This document shows positions 1 through 8,974 of a stretch of 64,000 bases of DNA, one piece after another; position 1 is the first letter of the stretch; each line of letters begins with the position of its first letter. The notes below the pieces were generated by a model. It worked only from the letters and a program-made list of their open reading frames with translations. It was not told the origin of the DNA and did not search any database. The stretch lies in the NCBI GenBank assembly GCA_022827625.1, contig JAJEIE010000022.1, positions 88,293-152,292 on the forward strand, written 5' to 3'. The translations under genes and the position numbers were made by a program. Source of the DNA: Candidatus Poribacteria bacterium (GTDB taxonomy: Bacteria; Poribacteria; WGA-4E; WGA-3G).

Positions 1-1057
1 AGCGGCACGCTGCACGAAAATCCGCGTTCGAGATGGGTACGGCTTTGCTGGTGTTGAAACTGGCATATTTGTTGTCGATCTCACAGCAAATACAATCGTA
101 GCGCATGTGCCGACAGATGTAGCCGTTTCGGACATCGCCTTACACGGAGACTATGTCTATCTTTGTGCCGGATCTCTTATTGTCATTGACAGCCGAGTTC
201 CGCAGCAGAGCAGAATTGTCGCCCGACGCGACATGCCTGGAAGTGCCTATCGCGTTGCCCTTGATGTAGATTCACCCACACACGCCTACGTTGCTGCCCT
301 TGAAGGCGGACTGTATATCTTTGACATCACAGACCCAGCAACGCCTCGTCCTGTCGGAAGTTACCCGACCCAAGGCAATGCAACAGGGGTCGCGCTTAAA
401 GGGAAACGTGCTTACTTGTTAGATAGCGGTGTCGGTGTCGCTGCGCTTGACATAACCGAACCAAACAAACCAGAGTTAGACGGTATATACAGAGACGATA
501 CGATCCTAATTGATGCACAAGTCGGCGGCGATCTCCTCTATCTACTTGATAGCGAAAGCGTTCAAGTTATTGACACACGCGCACTAACGACGACTTCAGC
601 CCCTCTTTACAGAAATCGCGAGCTCCAATTCCCCTCTGAATTGAAGTTAGTAGACGGTGTGCTCTATATCACGGATCTATACCAACTCCGGACTTTCCGT
701 GTACATCCAGAAGGCTATTCACTTGCCGTGGAGGAACTTACTCCCTCCGATTGGAAACCAACCCCACTTAAACCGACATCTATCAATCGTTTAAACCAAA
801 ACTTTCCGAATCCATTTAACCCGGAAACCTGGATTCCATATCAACTCGCTTCAGATGCAAAAGTGGGACTTCATATTTACGACACTCAAGGGAGGCGTAT
901 CTATTCTCAGACGCTTGGGTATCAAAAAGCAGGTTCACATACCGCTTATTGGGACGGTCGAAATACTGCGGGTGAACCCGTCGCCAGCGGCGTATATTTT
1001 TATTCACTCGAAGCTGGCAGTTTTCAGGCAACCCGAAAAATGCTCATCCAGCGATGA
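1..1057 (+). CDS. LVIVD-repeat beta-propeller surface protein, 5' truncated
   Basis: The frame is open to the left edge (first full codon at base 2), so the true N-terminus lies outside the window. The GTG at 107 sits inside a repeat and is not a start. About 351 residues remain. They show repeated strands ending in D-[IV]-T-x-P-like turns (VVDLTANT, IFDITDPATP, ALDITEPNKP), as in LVIVD-repeat propellers. The last ~85 residues begin NQNFPNPFNPETWIPYQL and continue with WDGRNTAGEPVASGVYFY, a FlgD-Ig-like, T9SS-style C-terminal sorting domain. I infer an exported or cell-surface protein. Its ligand or enzymatic role cannot be told from the sequence. Confidence 0.85.
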   Translation, partial: AARCTKIRVRDGYGFAGVETGIFVVDLTANTIVAHVPTDVAVSDIALHGDYVYLCAGSLIVIDSRVPQQSRIVARRDMPGSAYRVALDVDSPTHAYVAALEGGLYIFDITDPATPRPVGSYPTQGNATGVALKGKRAYLLDSGVGVAALDITEPNKPELDGIYRDDTILIDAQVGGDLLYLLDSESVQVIDTRALTTTSAPLYRNRELQFPSELKLVDGVLYITDLYQLRTFRVHPEGYSLAVEELTPSDWKPTPLKPTSINRLNQNFPNPFNPETWIPYQLASDAKVGLHIYDTQGRRIYSQTLGYQKAGSHTAYWDGRNTAGEPVASGVYFYSLEAGSFQATRKMLIQR

Positions 1058-1288
1058 CGTTTTCATACCGATCCCGAAGGAGCGGCGTTGCTCAAAATAT
1101 CTATAGCCATTCTCTCAACATCTTTCTAAAAACTGGATGATCTTAAAAATTCCCTATTTAGAAAAAAAGAAAAGAGAAAAATTTTGTAACGCAAATAAGC
1201 AAAAAACGTTGAGTTAATTAGCCCAACACTGTTCAGCAAAATTTATGTTATTTTTGTTCGCAAAGAGATGCGCAAGGAGAAAACTAAG

Positions 1289-3016
1289 ATGCCGAGAAAT
1301 AGCGTAACAGGTTGTTTTCGAGACATTGAGATATCCTTTAACGTCGATATAGATTGCATCCGTATGAACCTGCGGAACTTGATTACGGATGAAAGCCAAG
1401 TACGCGTGATGTATCAGAAGCACCCTATGAGCGGACTCGCCAATTGGACACGTCTCCAGTTAACAAACAAACCCGTCTCGCTCCGTCTTCCATCAGAGGT
1501 GCTTGAAGCATACCGTTTGACATTTTTTGTTGACGATGCCGAACCTATTTTCGCTCGCATTGAAAAGATATTGGCAGAACTCGAAACACCCAGTAGTGAA
1601 CCCTTAGTAGAAGATTTACCAGAAGATATCAAAGCTGTAGTTGATACACAACCTGTAGGTACATTTAACGAGGTGGACACTCGCGCAGTCGAAGCATCTG
1701 AAACCGTTGCAACTGAGCAGATAGAAACAACTCTTAACTTACCAGAAATACAACAGTCTACGGATATATCCAGTAATGGGAACATAGATGTTTCTGAGGA
1801 ACCAGAAGTCACAGAAGTCGATCAGGCAGAAACGACCCCTAATTTACCGGGAATACAGCTACCGCCGGAACCGCCGAAGAACGTAAACAGAGATGTCCCA
1901 GAAGAGCAAGAAGTTATCGCAGTCAAACAGGCAGAAACAATACCACATTTATCGGAAATACAGCATCCCAAACAACCGCTTCGTTCACGTCCAAAAAGTC
2001 AACAGGTAATTGCTGAACGACCGCTTTCTTCAGAGACCGTCGCGCAGCCGTCGACAATTCGGAAAGTCAAGCCCAAGATACCGAGTGTCGGTTCTCATCT
2101 GGGATTCAAAATTTCGGTTCCAACCCTCCCGCCAAGTGCCCTCGCGAAACAACGGCAGGCAGAAATAAACGCAACACAGGAAAGCGTAGGCATTTACGCC
2201 AGACGAACCCCTAAAGAGAAGAAAAACGGCTTCTTCGGTCAAATCGTGCGTACATTGAAAGATGGAACACGTGGTAAAGCCTACTACCAAGAAAAAGGCG
2301 AAACCATCCAGAACGAATTCCAAGATCAACTCTCTAAGTTGGAGAGAGATTACAATGAGGGGTATGGGCTGAATCTGATGTCATGGAAACCAGAGACGCT
2401 CTGTGAAGAGGAAATCGCGGTTTTCCTCCTCAACCTCATGGTAAACGAAGTGATCGCATGGCAGAAAGAGACGGGGCGCGCGACCCCTGAAACCGAAGGG
2501 ATTGTCGAAACCCTTACTGAAGTAGATACACTCCTACGTCAGACCCTCAAGCAGACGCGGGGTATCAGTACACCGTCACCAACGTTGTTCCCAAACCTCC
2601 TTGCCGAAAATGAAAAAGACCTTGAGAAAATTCGGAACGAATGCGATGCCTATCTCCGGCGTTTCACCAGCAAGTTAATTGAGCAAGAGAAAAATCACGC
2701 GACTAAAATTGAGATTCTCTCCTTCAGAAAATTCCTTACTGAGTTCATCCGAGATTTCCTATTCGCCGAGATCGCGAAAAACACACTCGGCAATGCACTC
2801 CCTAAACGTCTCAATTGGTTCCTCGAACTCGTCGATTCTGAAGTCATGCCGATTGAGATTGGAAAAACGAAAGTGTTAACGAGCCATCACAAAGTGAAAG
2901 ACGCTCGCCCAAGTGAATGCGAATCCGGCACAATTGTCGAGGTCCTCACGCCCGGTTTACAATCAAGAGACGGTAAACGCATCAACCAGATGGCTGTCGT
3001 CATTGAAGCGGAGTAG
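1289..3016 (+). CDS. unknown 575-residue protein with degenerate Pro/Glu-rich repeats
   Basis: I do not recognise this gene. I chose the ATG at 1289 (MPRNSVTGCF) over an in-frame ATG at 1268 because AAGGAG (1274-1279) lies nine bases before it. The N-terminal ~100 residues look like a compact domain. The middle, roughly residues 145-245, is disordered and contains three degenerate ~40-residue repeats with cores NLPEIQ, NLPGIQ and HLSEIQ. The C-terminal ~260 residues are charged and helical. They end in a small beta-like segment (GTIVEVLTPGLQSRDGKR) that weakly resembles the tail of GrpE-type exchange factors; this is only a suggestion. There is no signal peptide or membrane segment, so it is probably cytoplasmic. 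The D-cysteine desulfhydrase starts three bases after the stop, so the two are probably cotranscribed. Confidence 0.75.
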   Translation: MPRNSVTGCFRDIEISFNVDIDCIRMNLRNLITDESQVRVMYQKHPMSGLANWTRLQLTNKPVSLRLPSEVLEAYRLTFFVDDAEPIFARIEKILAELETPSSEPLVEDLPEDIKAVVDTQPVGTFNEVDTRAVEASETVATEQIETTLNLPEIQQSTDISSNGNIDVSEEPEVTEVDQAETTPNLPGIQLPPEPPKNVNRDVPEEQEVIAVKQAETIPHLSEIQHPKQPLRSRPKSQQVIAERPLSSETVAQPSTIRKVKPKIPSVGSHLGFKISVPTLPPSALAKQRQAEINATQESVGIYARRTPKEKKNGFFGQIVRTLKDGTRGKAYYQEKGETIQNEFQDQLSKLERDYNEGYGLNLMSWKPETLCEEEIAVFLLNLMVNEVIAWQKETGRATPETEGIVETLTEVDTLLRQTLKQTRGISTPSPTLFPNLLAENEKDLEKIRNECDAYLRRFTSKLIEQEKNHATKIEILSFRKFLTEFIRDFLFAEIAKNTLGNALPKRLNWFLELVDSEVMPIEIGKTKVLTSHHKVKDARPSECESGTIVEVLTPGLQSRDGKRINQMAVVIEAE

Positions 3017-3019
3017 ACT

Positions 3020-4033
3020 ATGCAAACCGCAGTACAGTTGATTGAGCGAGTCGGACAGATACCACAAGTAAAGCTCGGTCATTTCCCAACACCGCTTGAA
3101 GAATGTCCGAGACTCTCCGATGCACTCGGCGGTCCACGTATCTTCATAAAACGCGAAGATTGCTCAGGGTTGGCATTTGGGGGTAACAAGGTGCGGCAGC
3201 TCACATTTACGCTCGGCGATGCTGTCGCGCAAGGTGCCGATACAATCGTACACGGTGCTGCCTCACAATCAAACCACTGCAGACAAGCTGCCGCTGCTTG
3301 TGGCAAACTTGGACTTAAGTGTTATCTGCGTCTCGCCCGAGACCACAAGAGTATTCCACAAGGGAATCTGTTGTTAGATAAATTAGCCAGTGTTGATGTT
3401 GAGATCGTTGATGTTCCGTTTGGACCCGAATTAGATGAAGTGAAGCAGGAATTAGCGAAAAAATTGGAGTCTGAAGGGCTGAAACCCTATGTCGTCGCGG
3501 GTCCGCGTTCAACCGCACTTGCTGCTGTTGCTTTCGCGTGGTGCATCGCTGAAATTGCAGAACAGCAACACCAGTTAGGCATTGATGCCGATTGGATTTA
3601 CACGTGTTCCGTAGGTGGCACACAAGCAGGACTCATCCTCGGCACCAAAACGCTTGCCTTGAAAATGAAGCCTTTTGGTATCGCACCCATCCGCTGGGAA
3701 AATAAACACCAACGCTTACGCACCGCTGCAAACGATGCAGCAGATGTCCTTGGACTTGATACACGCGTTGCGGATGCAGACATTCAGAACACTGACGACT
3801 ATATTGGAAAGGCTTACGGTTACCTCACGCCCGAATGTATTGATGCGCTTAAACTCGTTGTCAAAACAGAAGGGATTTTCCTCGATCCTGTCTACACCGC
3901 TAAAGCCATGGCGGGCCTCATCGACCATATCCAACAAGGTAAACTCGGACGCGACGACACTGTTATTTTCCTACACACCGGTGGCACCCCCGCACTTTTT
4001 GCATATCAAGAGGAATTAGTCGCCGACCTATAG
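3020..4033 (+). CDS. dcyD: D-cysteine desulfhydrase / ACC deaminase-like PLP enzyme
   Basis: This is a fold type II PLP enzyme of the D-cysteine desulfhydrase / 1-aminocyclopropane-1-carboxylate deaminase family. These release pyruvate and ammonia, plus sulfide when D-cysteine is the substrate. The 337-residue length is normal. IKREDCSG is followed by GGNKVRQL, in which K57 is the expected PLP Schiff-base lysine. A downstream HGAASQSNHCRQAAA segment matches the substrate-binding SNH region, and the glycine-rich phosphate loop (SVGGTQAG) is near residue 195. The gene follows the unknown gene at 1289 by three bases. DcyD and ACC deaminase differ by a few active-site residues that I cannot separate by eye; D-cysteine desulfhydrase is the likelier use. 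Confidence 0.85.
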   Translation: MQTAVQLIERVGQIPQVKLGHFPTPLEECPRLSDALGGPRIFIKREDCSGLAFGGNKVRQLTFTLGDAVAQGADTIVHGAASQSNHCRQAAAACGKLGLKCYLRLARDHKSIPQGNLLLDKLASVDVEIVDVPFGPELDEVKQELAKKLESEGLKPYVVAGPRSTALAAVAFAWCIAEIAEQQHQLGIDADWIYTCSVGGTQAGLILGTKTLALKMKPFGIAPIRWENKHQRLRTAANDAADVLGLDTRVADADIQNTDDYIGKAYGYLTPECIDALKLVVKTEGIFLDPVYTAKAMAGLIDHIQQGKLGRDDTVIFLHTGGTPALFAYQEELVADL

Positions 4034-4213
4034 TTTCGATGCCCCCGGATTAAACCTCATCTGGATTCAGTGTCACTATCTTACTGACCTGACGTAATAA
4101 CTTCCCTCCCTGTCCCCCTTCTGAATTGATTTTTCCTTTGACTTTTTTTTTCTCTGTGATTACTTTAATGTGAGTTCTATAATACCTACTCCCAGAGAAG
4201 GACCCTCAAAGTT

Positions 4214-5122
4214 TTGCCCTATATATACCGCTCCAACGACAACCACTATACGCCCAGTGAAAATCTAAAGAACCTATTTGAAGAGTTGGTCATCCAACCG
4301 TTTGAGCGCAATCTACCAGCATTGGCGGAAGATGTTAAAAATAACAGAATATACTATTGGGAAGATATTGCGCGTATTCTCAGACAAGGACAGAGCGATT
4401 TCGATGAAACATCCTATGATAAAACATCGAACGAGTATTATTTTCCAAAGGACAAGGTGGCTATCTATTGCGTCCATCACATGCCAAGACATCTTTTTAG
4501 TTCTTATCACATCTTTACAAATCACCTCACCCCGATAAGCGAAAAGGATAAAGTTGTATTCATTGATTTCGGTTGTGGCCCCTTAACTTCAGGTATTGCT
4601 TTTCGGGCTTTTGCAGGGCAGCGCGACATTACTTATTTGGGGATTGATAGCTCGCAAACCATGCTTGAGAAGGCGGCGGTAATTAACAGATACGGTCCCA
4701 ATAAGTATAAAGACCCTTTCTTTGACAAATTTGAACTTATGCGTGACAATGACTCCTTGGCAGGCTTATTGGACAAATACATTGAGGGGGGTGATAGGAC
4801 AGAGATTCTATTTAATTTTTGCTATTTCTTTTCGAGTCCGACATTAGATATTGATCACCTATCGGATGTCCTCATTCAGATTATGAAGCGATACAATCAG
4901 CACAAAATGTGTTTGATATACCAAAACCCGGATCATCGATCATTAGCCGGGGATCGTCGTTTGAGATTGTATGGTAAGTGGGAAAAACTTAAAACGGATC
5001 TTTCGATGTTTAGCAGGCAGGGAGCCCAATCGGATGTTGAAACTTTCTCTTACTGTAGGCTCGTAAATGGTTTACGCCACAACAATGCCAAAGTCTACTA
5101 TGAGATACTTTGTTACGAATGA
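4214..5122 (+). CDS. SAM-dependent methyltransferase-like protein
   Basis: A Rossmann-type SAM-binding motif, VVFIDFGCGPLTSG (about residues 112-125), is followed about 30 residues later by YLGIDSSQTMLEKA, the usual acidic end of strand beta-2. This makes a class I methyltransferase fold likely. The substrate is unknown. The start is a TTG, since the frame has no ATG or GTG back to the stop at 4166. AGAAGGA (4196-4202) lies about 11 bases upstream, a little far. The N-terminal ~100 residues are not part of the SAM domain. There is no signal peptide. The gene stands alone and faces the secreted protein gene at 5259. Confidence 0.7.
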   Translation: MPYIYRSNDNHYTPSENLKNLFEELVIQPFERNLPALAEDVKNNRIYYWEDIARILRQGQSDFDETSYDKTSNEYYFPKDKVAIYCVHHMPRHLFSSYHIFTNHLTPISEKDKVVFIDFGCGPLTSGIAFRAFAGQRDITYLGIDSSQTMLEKAAVINRYGPNKYKDPFFDKFELMRDNDSLAGLLDKYIEGGDRTEILFNFCYFFSSPTLDIDHLSDVLIQIMKRYNQHKMCLIYQNPDHRSLAGDRRLRLYGKWEKLKTDLSMFSRQGAQSDVETFSYCRLVNGLRHNNAKVYYEILCYE

Positions 5123-5183
5123 GGCAGTGATGGGTGTCGCTGACATTTAGAAAAGTTATTCTAAAAAACGAAAAAAACGCCAG

Positions 5184-5237
5184 AAAAATAAAAAATGGCG
5201 CGGTGTTTGCTTGGGTATTTTCCCAAGAGACCGCGCC
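5184..5237 (-). terminator. intrinsic terminator between convergent genes
   Basis: Outer arms GGCGCGG (5197-5203) and CCGCGCC (5231-5237) enclose a second perfect hairpin CTTGGG/CCCAAG (5210-5227). On the minus strand the hairpin is followed by a T-rich tract (complement of 5184-5196). It therefore best serves the minus-strand gene at 5259-5936. Read from the plus strand there is no T-run after it. Confidence 0.8.
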
Positions 5238-5258
5238 TCATTATATCAACAAACCGTA

Positions 5259-5936
5259 TTAGAACCGATCCGACTTAATCTCACCCCACTGTGTCGCCAA
5301 TTTTTCCGTGGCATCGACAGGGAACGGTGTGTCACGATTCAGGTCGTCTTCTGGATCGCCTTCAAAGTAGCGGAAATTGTCAATCCAAAAATCCGTATCG
5401 GATTGCGCGATAGATAAACTTACCCACATGTCTCTGACGACATCGGCGGTTGCGGTGAAGGTATAGTCATATTCTTCCCACTCGGGTCCGGTCAACATTA
5501 TGTCAGGATTCGGCTGACCGTTCAGGTGGTTGGTCCAAGGGTCGTGTTGTGTTTGGAAGTTCACTCTCACGACACGCGGTTTCTCGGCACGTGCCCAGAA
5601 AACGACGGAATACGTTTCACCTTTTTCCATTGAGACACTTCTTTGCTTAACTTTTGCGTGCCAAGCAGTGCCAGTGGCTTTGTGTCCGACGATCTTGAGC
5701 GATTTTTTCCCATGTTGTGGGTTCTTTTTGTCAATCTCCATCGTATAAAGTCCGCCACGATTGCAACATGCCCCGTCCTCTAACTCCCAAGCGGCTAAAT
5801 CTTCCTCAAAACTGTAGTTCTCGATGAGGAGTTCACCCTTTTTCCATTTTCCTAATTCCTGCAGCGTTTCTGCGGACGCGCTAAAACTTATGAACAGCGC
5901 GAGCAGGCACACACTTATAGCAATAGATTTCGTCAC
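5259..5936 (-). CDS. secreted carbohydrate-binding-like protein
   Basis: The 225-residue product starts with a clear signal peptide (basic MTKS, hydrophobic core ISVCLLALFISF, cleavage after SASA). The mature part contains LLIENYSFEEDLAAWEL, followed by beta-strand-rich sequence with DFWIDNFRYFEGDP near the end. This pattern (NxSFE...W at the start, IDNxRF at the end) is that of a CBM4/9-type carbohydrate-binding jelly roll. The single domain fills the mature protein and no catalytic module is attached. The inferred role is binding of extracellular polysaccharide, which fits the sugar-focused genes at 16-23 kb. The intrinsic terminator at 5184-5237 follows it. Confidence 0.75.
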   Translation of the reverse strand: MTKSIAISVCLLALFISFSASAETLQELGKWKKGELLIENYSFEEDLAAWELEDGACCNRGGLYTMEIDKKNPQHGKKSLKIVGHKATGTAWHAKVKQRSVSMEKGETYSVVFWARAEKPRVVRVNFQTQHDPWTNHLNGQPNPDIMLTGPEWEEYDYTFTATADVVRDMWVSLSIAQSDTDFWIDNFRYFEGDPEDDLNRDTPFPVDATEKLATQWGEIKSDRF

Positions 5937-6393
5937 GTTAAATTTCTGTTAGTAAAAACCTATATAAATCTGTATAAATATAGATTTTCACGGGAATCCT
6001 ACTCCCTTTACGAACACCGTCGTGTCCTGATCCTGTGTATAATCAGTGTCGTCTGACCACGATCGCCAGAAATTACACACGAACTGCATACCACAAGGAA
6101 ACACGTGGTATGGAGTAACCCTCAAAGTTAGTGTCGAAACACTAACGCCTTTGTTTCTCTATTTCCCATCGTCGTAGATTTCTATACCGCTTCGACGTCG
6201 CGGGTGGTGCGGGTTGCGTGGTTAGCGCAAAGTTGGTGTTAGTGACTTCGCTCACAGCAACACTTCGCCCACTTTAGCAAAGACAAAACAGTTTTTTAGG
6301 GGTTCCGCTGATTTGTCAAGATTTATACGCGTTTGGAGAACCAGGTTTAATTGGGTTTAGAACTTACTCCTTTGTTTATAATATTGTATAAAA
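5937..6393. other. gene-free stretch with perfect hairpin
   Basis: No credible gene is seen in these 457 bases. They hold a perfect stem-loop at 6127-6146 (arms GTTAGTGT and ACACTAAC, loop CGAA). A second, looser GTGA-CTTCGC-TCAC structure lies near 6240-6255. The rest is AT-rich sequence that resembles other intergenic repeats of the window. Confidence 0.5.
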
Positions 6394-6762
6394 TTAGGCA
6401 TCACTGCGCATAAAAGATTCCACTTCAGGCAACACTTGTGCAACCGCCGCTTGATCGACGCGATCAGCAACACCATCATAACCTGCCGTCTGAATCATCT
6501 TCACGAGGTTTTCGCCTAACTGTTCAATCGTCCATGCGACTGAATCCGGCACGCTCGCTTTATCGAGATGCCGTTGATCGTTCTTTCCAGAGGGATCATA
6601 GTGATAATGCGGGTCCTTGCGGAAGCAGTCAAAGCGGAGGAGCTGAATATTTTCACCGTCTGCTTCTCCGTAAACACGCACGGAGGGACCGCCGTCTGCA
6701 CCAAGACTGCGTTGATCTACGTGGAGTTCAACGCCACCTACTTCAAACACTTTTTCATTCAT
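6394..6762 (-). CDS. conserved-looking small protein, function unknown
   Basis: The 122-residue acidic protein starts at an ATG preceded by AAGGGGAAG. Notable stretches are VFEVGGVELHVDQRSLGADG, which looks like a short beta-hairpin, and a histidine-rich loop DPHYHYDPSGKNDQRHLD that could bind metal. The C-terminal half is helical (SVAWTIEQLGENLVKMIQ). There is no signal peptide or membrane segment. I do not recognise the family with certainty. It is transcribed divergently from moaA and has its own strong promoter (6831-6860). The clean ribosome-binding site, promoter and codon pattern argue that it is real. Confidence 0.75.
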   Translation of the reverse strand: MNEKVFEVGGVELHVDQRSLGADGGPSVRVYGEADGENIQLLRFDCFRKDPHYHYDPSGKNDQRHLDKASVPDSVAWTIEQLGENLVKMIQTAGYDGVADRVDQAAVAQVLPEVESFMRSDA

Positions 6763-6830
6763 TGATTCTTCCCCTTTTGGCGTATCTTGGTAGCCAAAAA
6801 TTACTTTTAAAAACCGGAAATATTGAGTAT

Positions 6831-6860
6831 ATTATACACAACCGTTAAATAGTATGTCAA
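6831..6860 (-). promoter_or_regulatory. sigma-70-type promoter for the 6394-6762 gene
   Basis: On the minus strand a perfect -35 TTGACA (6860-6855) and a perfect -10 TATAAT (6836-6831) are 18 bases apart, about 70 bases before the start codon. Confidence 0.8.
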
Positions 6861-6927
6861 CCAAAATCTGCACTTCAACTGACAACTGACCGTTGTTGAA
6901 TAATTTTTAATTATTAACCCAAAAATC

Positions 6928-6991
6928 TTTTTTATAGTTTTTACTATAAAAAACTTGACAAAAATAATTCTGATATGATATACTATATAAT
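6928..6991 (+). promoter_or_regulatory. moaA promoter with abutting AT palindrome
   Basis: The -35 TTGACA (6955-6960) and -10 TATACT (6979-6984) have an 18-base spacer. A second TATAAT lies at 6986-6991. Ten-base perfect inverted arms (6928-6937 and 6944-6953, loop 6938-6943) end one base before the -35 box. This is a likely operator or upstream element, though pure A+T content could also give it by chance. Confidence 0.7.
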
Positions 6992-7020
6992 AAAATTAAA
7001 TTTTCTCTGGGCAAATTCAA

Positions 7021-8016
7021 ATGAAGCAACAGATGCTCGACCGTTTTGGGCGGATCCATACGAATCTTAGAATCTCGGTTACTGATGTCTGTAACTTCCG
7101 GTGTATTTACTGTATGCCCGAAGATATGACCTTCATGCCAGACGCAGCACTGATGACCTTTGACGAGATTTTGCATTTGGCGCGCATTTTCGTTGAATTA
7201 GGTGTTAGCAAAGTCCGTATTACCGGTGGTGAACCACTCGTCCGTCCTGGCGTGCCTGCGCTCATAGAGCGGTTAACGCAGTTAGAAGGTCTGAGAGACA
7301 TCAGTCTAACAACAAATGGCATAGGGTTGATTACGCAAGCACAAGCCCTTTACGATGCCGGGCTCCGCCGTATTAATGTGAGTTTAGACACACTCAATGA
7401 AGAAAAATTCGAGCAGATGACGCGTCGAAAAGTGCTTTCACGCGTGCTTAAAGGGCTTAAAACCGCACACGAATGCGGTTTCAACCCAATCAAAGTCAAT
7501 GCTGTCGCCATGCGTGGCTTTACAGACGATGAAATTGTCGATTTAGCCACTTTCGCCCGTCAAAATGAGTATCAACTCCGATTTATCGAATTTATGCCAC
7601 TCGATGCCGATGATGTCTGGGGACGCAACATGTACATCCCCGGAAAAGAGATTATCGATAAAATCAACGCCGTTTATCCACTGACACCCGTGACCTTGAA
7701 CGGAGAGGCAAAGAGCGATACTGCTCAACGCTATCGCTTCTCAGATAACGGGAACGAGGTTGGCATTATTCCTTCTGTGAGCGAACCGTTTTGCGAAAAT
7801 TGTAACAGAGTACGTCTTACGGCTGACGGAAAATTCCGGACGTGCCTTTTCTCGCTCGTAGAAACCGATCTGCTCACGCCGCTCCGAGAAGGGGCATCAG
7901 ATGAGATAATTAGTCAACTCATCTTAGATGCCGTCGCGCAAAAAGAGGCTGGGCATAAAATTAACGCAGCAGATTTTATTAAACCAGAGCGAAACATGTC
8001 GAGGATCGGTGGTTAA
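7021..8016 (+). CDS. moaA: GTP 3',8-cyclase, molybdenum cofactor biosynthesis
   Basis: This radical-SAM enzyme makes the first dedicated step of molybdopterin synthesis, GTP to 3',8-cyclo-GTP, in the cytoplasm. The N-terminal cluster is CxxxCxxC at C24, C28 and C31 within DVCNFRCIYC. The second 4Fe-4S cluster is C258, C261 and C275 in CENCNRVRLTADGKFRTCLF. The protein ends in ...MSRIGG, the conserved double-glycine tail needed for activity. The 331-residue length is typical. It has its own promoter. The molybdenum enzyme it would serve is encoded at 25.6-29.4 kb. The SUF cluster that builds its Fe-S clusters begins about 120 bases downstream. Confidence 0.95.
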   Translation: MKQQMLDRFGRIHTNLRISVTDVCNFRCIYCMPEDMTFMPDAALMTFDEILHLARIFVELGVSKVRITGGEPLVRPGVPALIERLTQLEGLRDISLTTNGIGLITQAQALYDAGLRRINVSLDTLNEEKFEQMTRRKVLSRVLKGLKTAHECGFNPIKVNAVAMRGFTDDEIVDLATFARQNEYQLRFIEFMPLDADDVWGRNMYIPGKEIIDKINAVYPLTPVTLNGEAKSDTAQRYRFSDNGNEVGIIPSVSEPFCENCNRVRLTADGKFRTCLFSLVETDLLTPLREGASDEIISQLILDAVAQKEAGHKINAADFIKPERNMSRIGG

Positions 8017-8132
8017 AGCGTCTTTTGTCGTGAAACATACATAATGAAAAAATCACGCTGTAGTCGTGATATAAACACATTAAAAAATGCAATTGGAACC
8101 ACACCTTCAACCTAAGGAGTTTAATCGAACGA

Positions 8133-8924
8133 ATGAGCAAAGACTTAGCCATTAAAGACTTGCACATCAGTGTGCAAGGCAAACCTATTATCAAAGGACT
8201 AAATTTAACTGTAAAACAGGGCGAAATTCATGCCCTCATGGGTCCAAATGGATCCGGTAAAAGTACCCTCGCTAACGGCTTAATGGGACATCCGCTTTAC
8301 GATATTGACACAGGCGAAGTGATTTTCAATGGTGTTAATGTTTTGGAACTTGAACCAGACGAACGCGCCAAACTCGGACTTTTCCTCGCTTTTCAATATC
8401 CAACGGCGATTCCAGGTGTCAGCTTGGCGAATTTCTTGCGACTTGCTGTCAGTGCAGTTCGTGGAAAAACAGGAAATGGTGCTGGTAGCGAAGGACTTAT
8501 TCCGATGCGCGAATTCCGTCGTGAACTCCGCGAGAAAATGAAACAACTTGGTGTTGACGACTCCTTCGCCAGGCGATACCTCAACGACGGGTTCTCCGGT
8601 GGCGAAAAAAAGCGCGCAGAGATTCTACAACTCGCAATGCTCGAACCCCAAATTGCTATCCTCGATGAAACCGATTCCGGGCTCGATATTGATGCCGTCC
8701 GAATTGTCGGCGAAAGCGTCAGCAGACTGGTCGGACCCGACCTCGGCGTTCTAATTATTACGCACTACCCGCGGTTGTTGGACTACATCCGGCCAGAGTT
8801 TGTGCATATATTGCTTGATGGTAGAATTGTTGAATCGGGGGGTTGGGAACTCACACAGATGTTAGAAGCAGAGGGTTACGATCCGATTCGAGAAAAACAC
8901 GGTATTGCAGAGGAAACTGAATAA
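8133..8924 (+). CDS. sufC: Fe-S assembly ATPase SufC
   Basis: This is the ABC-type ATPase of the SUF scaffold (SufBC2D). Walker [10 protein letters not shown] is at residues 37-45, the signature appears as [11 protein letters not shown], and Walker B with catalytic Glu is [12 protein letters not shown]. The 263-residue length is normal. AAGGAG lies 13 bases before the ATG. It is the first gene of a same-strand cluster and sits 50 bases before the sufB start codon. It is a soluble ATPase without transporter function and is not a candidate partner for the permeases at 32-47 kb. Confidence 0.96.
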   Translation: MSKDLAIKDLHISVQGKPIIKGLNLTVKQGEIHALMGPNGSGKSTLANGLMGHPLYDIDTGEVIFNGVNVLELEPDERAKLGLFLAFQYPTAIPGVSLANFLRLAVSAVRGKTGNGAGSEGLIPMREFRRELREKMKQLGVDDSFARRYLNDGFSGGEKKRAEILQLAMLEPQIAILDETDSGLDIDAVRIVGESVSRLVGPDLGVLIITHYPRLLDYIRPEFVHILLDGRIVESGGWELTQMLEAEGYDPIREKHGIAEETE

Positions 8925-8974
8925 ATTTGAGCAACGGTTTGCAGTATATCCGGCAATCTACAAGGAGGAATAAA

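Noticed and set aside
4137-4183. Promoter TTGACT...TATAAT before the methyltransferase
   Set aside because: The spacing is 34 bases, too long for a sigma-70 promoter. The TATAAT alone at 4178 may still be used but cannot be supported.
6438-6848. 136-residue plus-strand frame opposite the 122-residue gene
   Set aside because: It is antisense to a gene with a good promoter and ribosome-binding site, and its Arg/Ser-rich composition is typical of a shadow frame.
8133-8924. SufC as the ATPase partner of the permease array
   Set aside because: It has SufC-specific sequence, lies in the SUF operon 24 kb away and belongs to a soluble scaffold complex.
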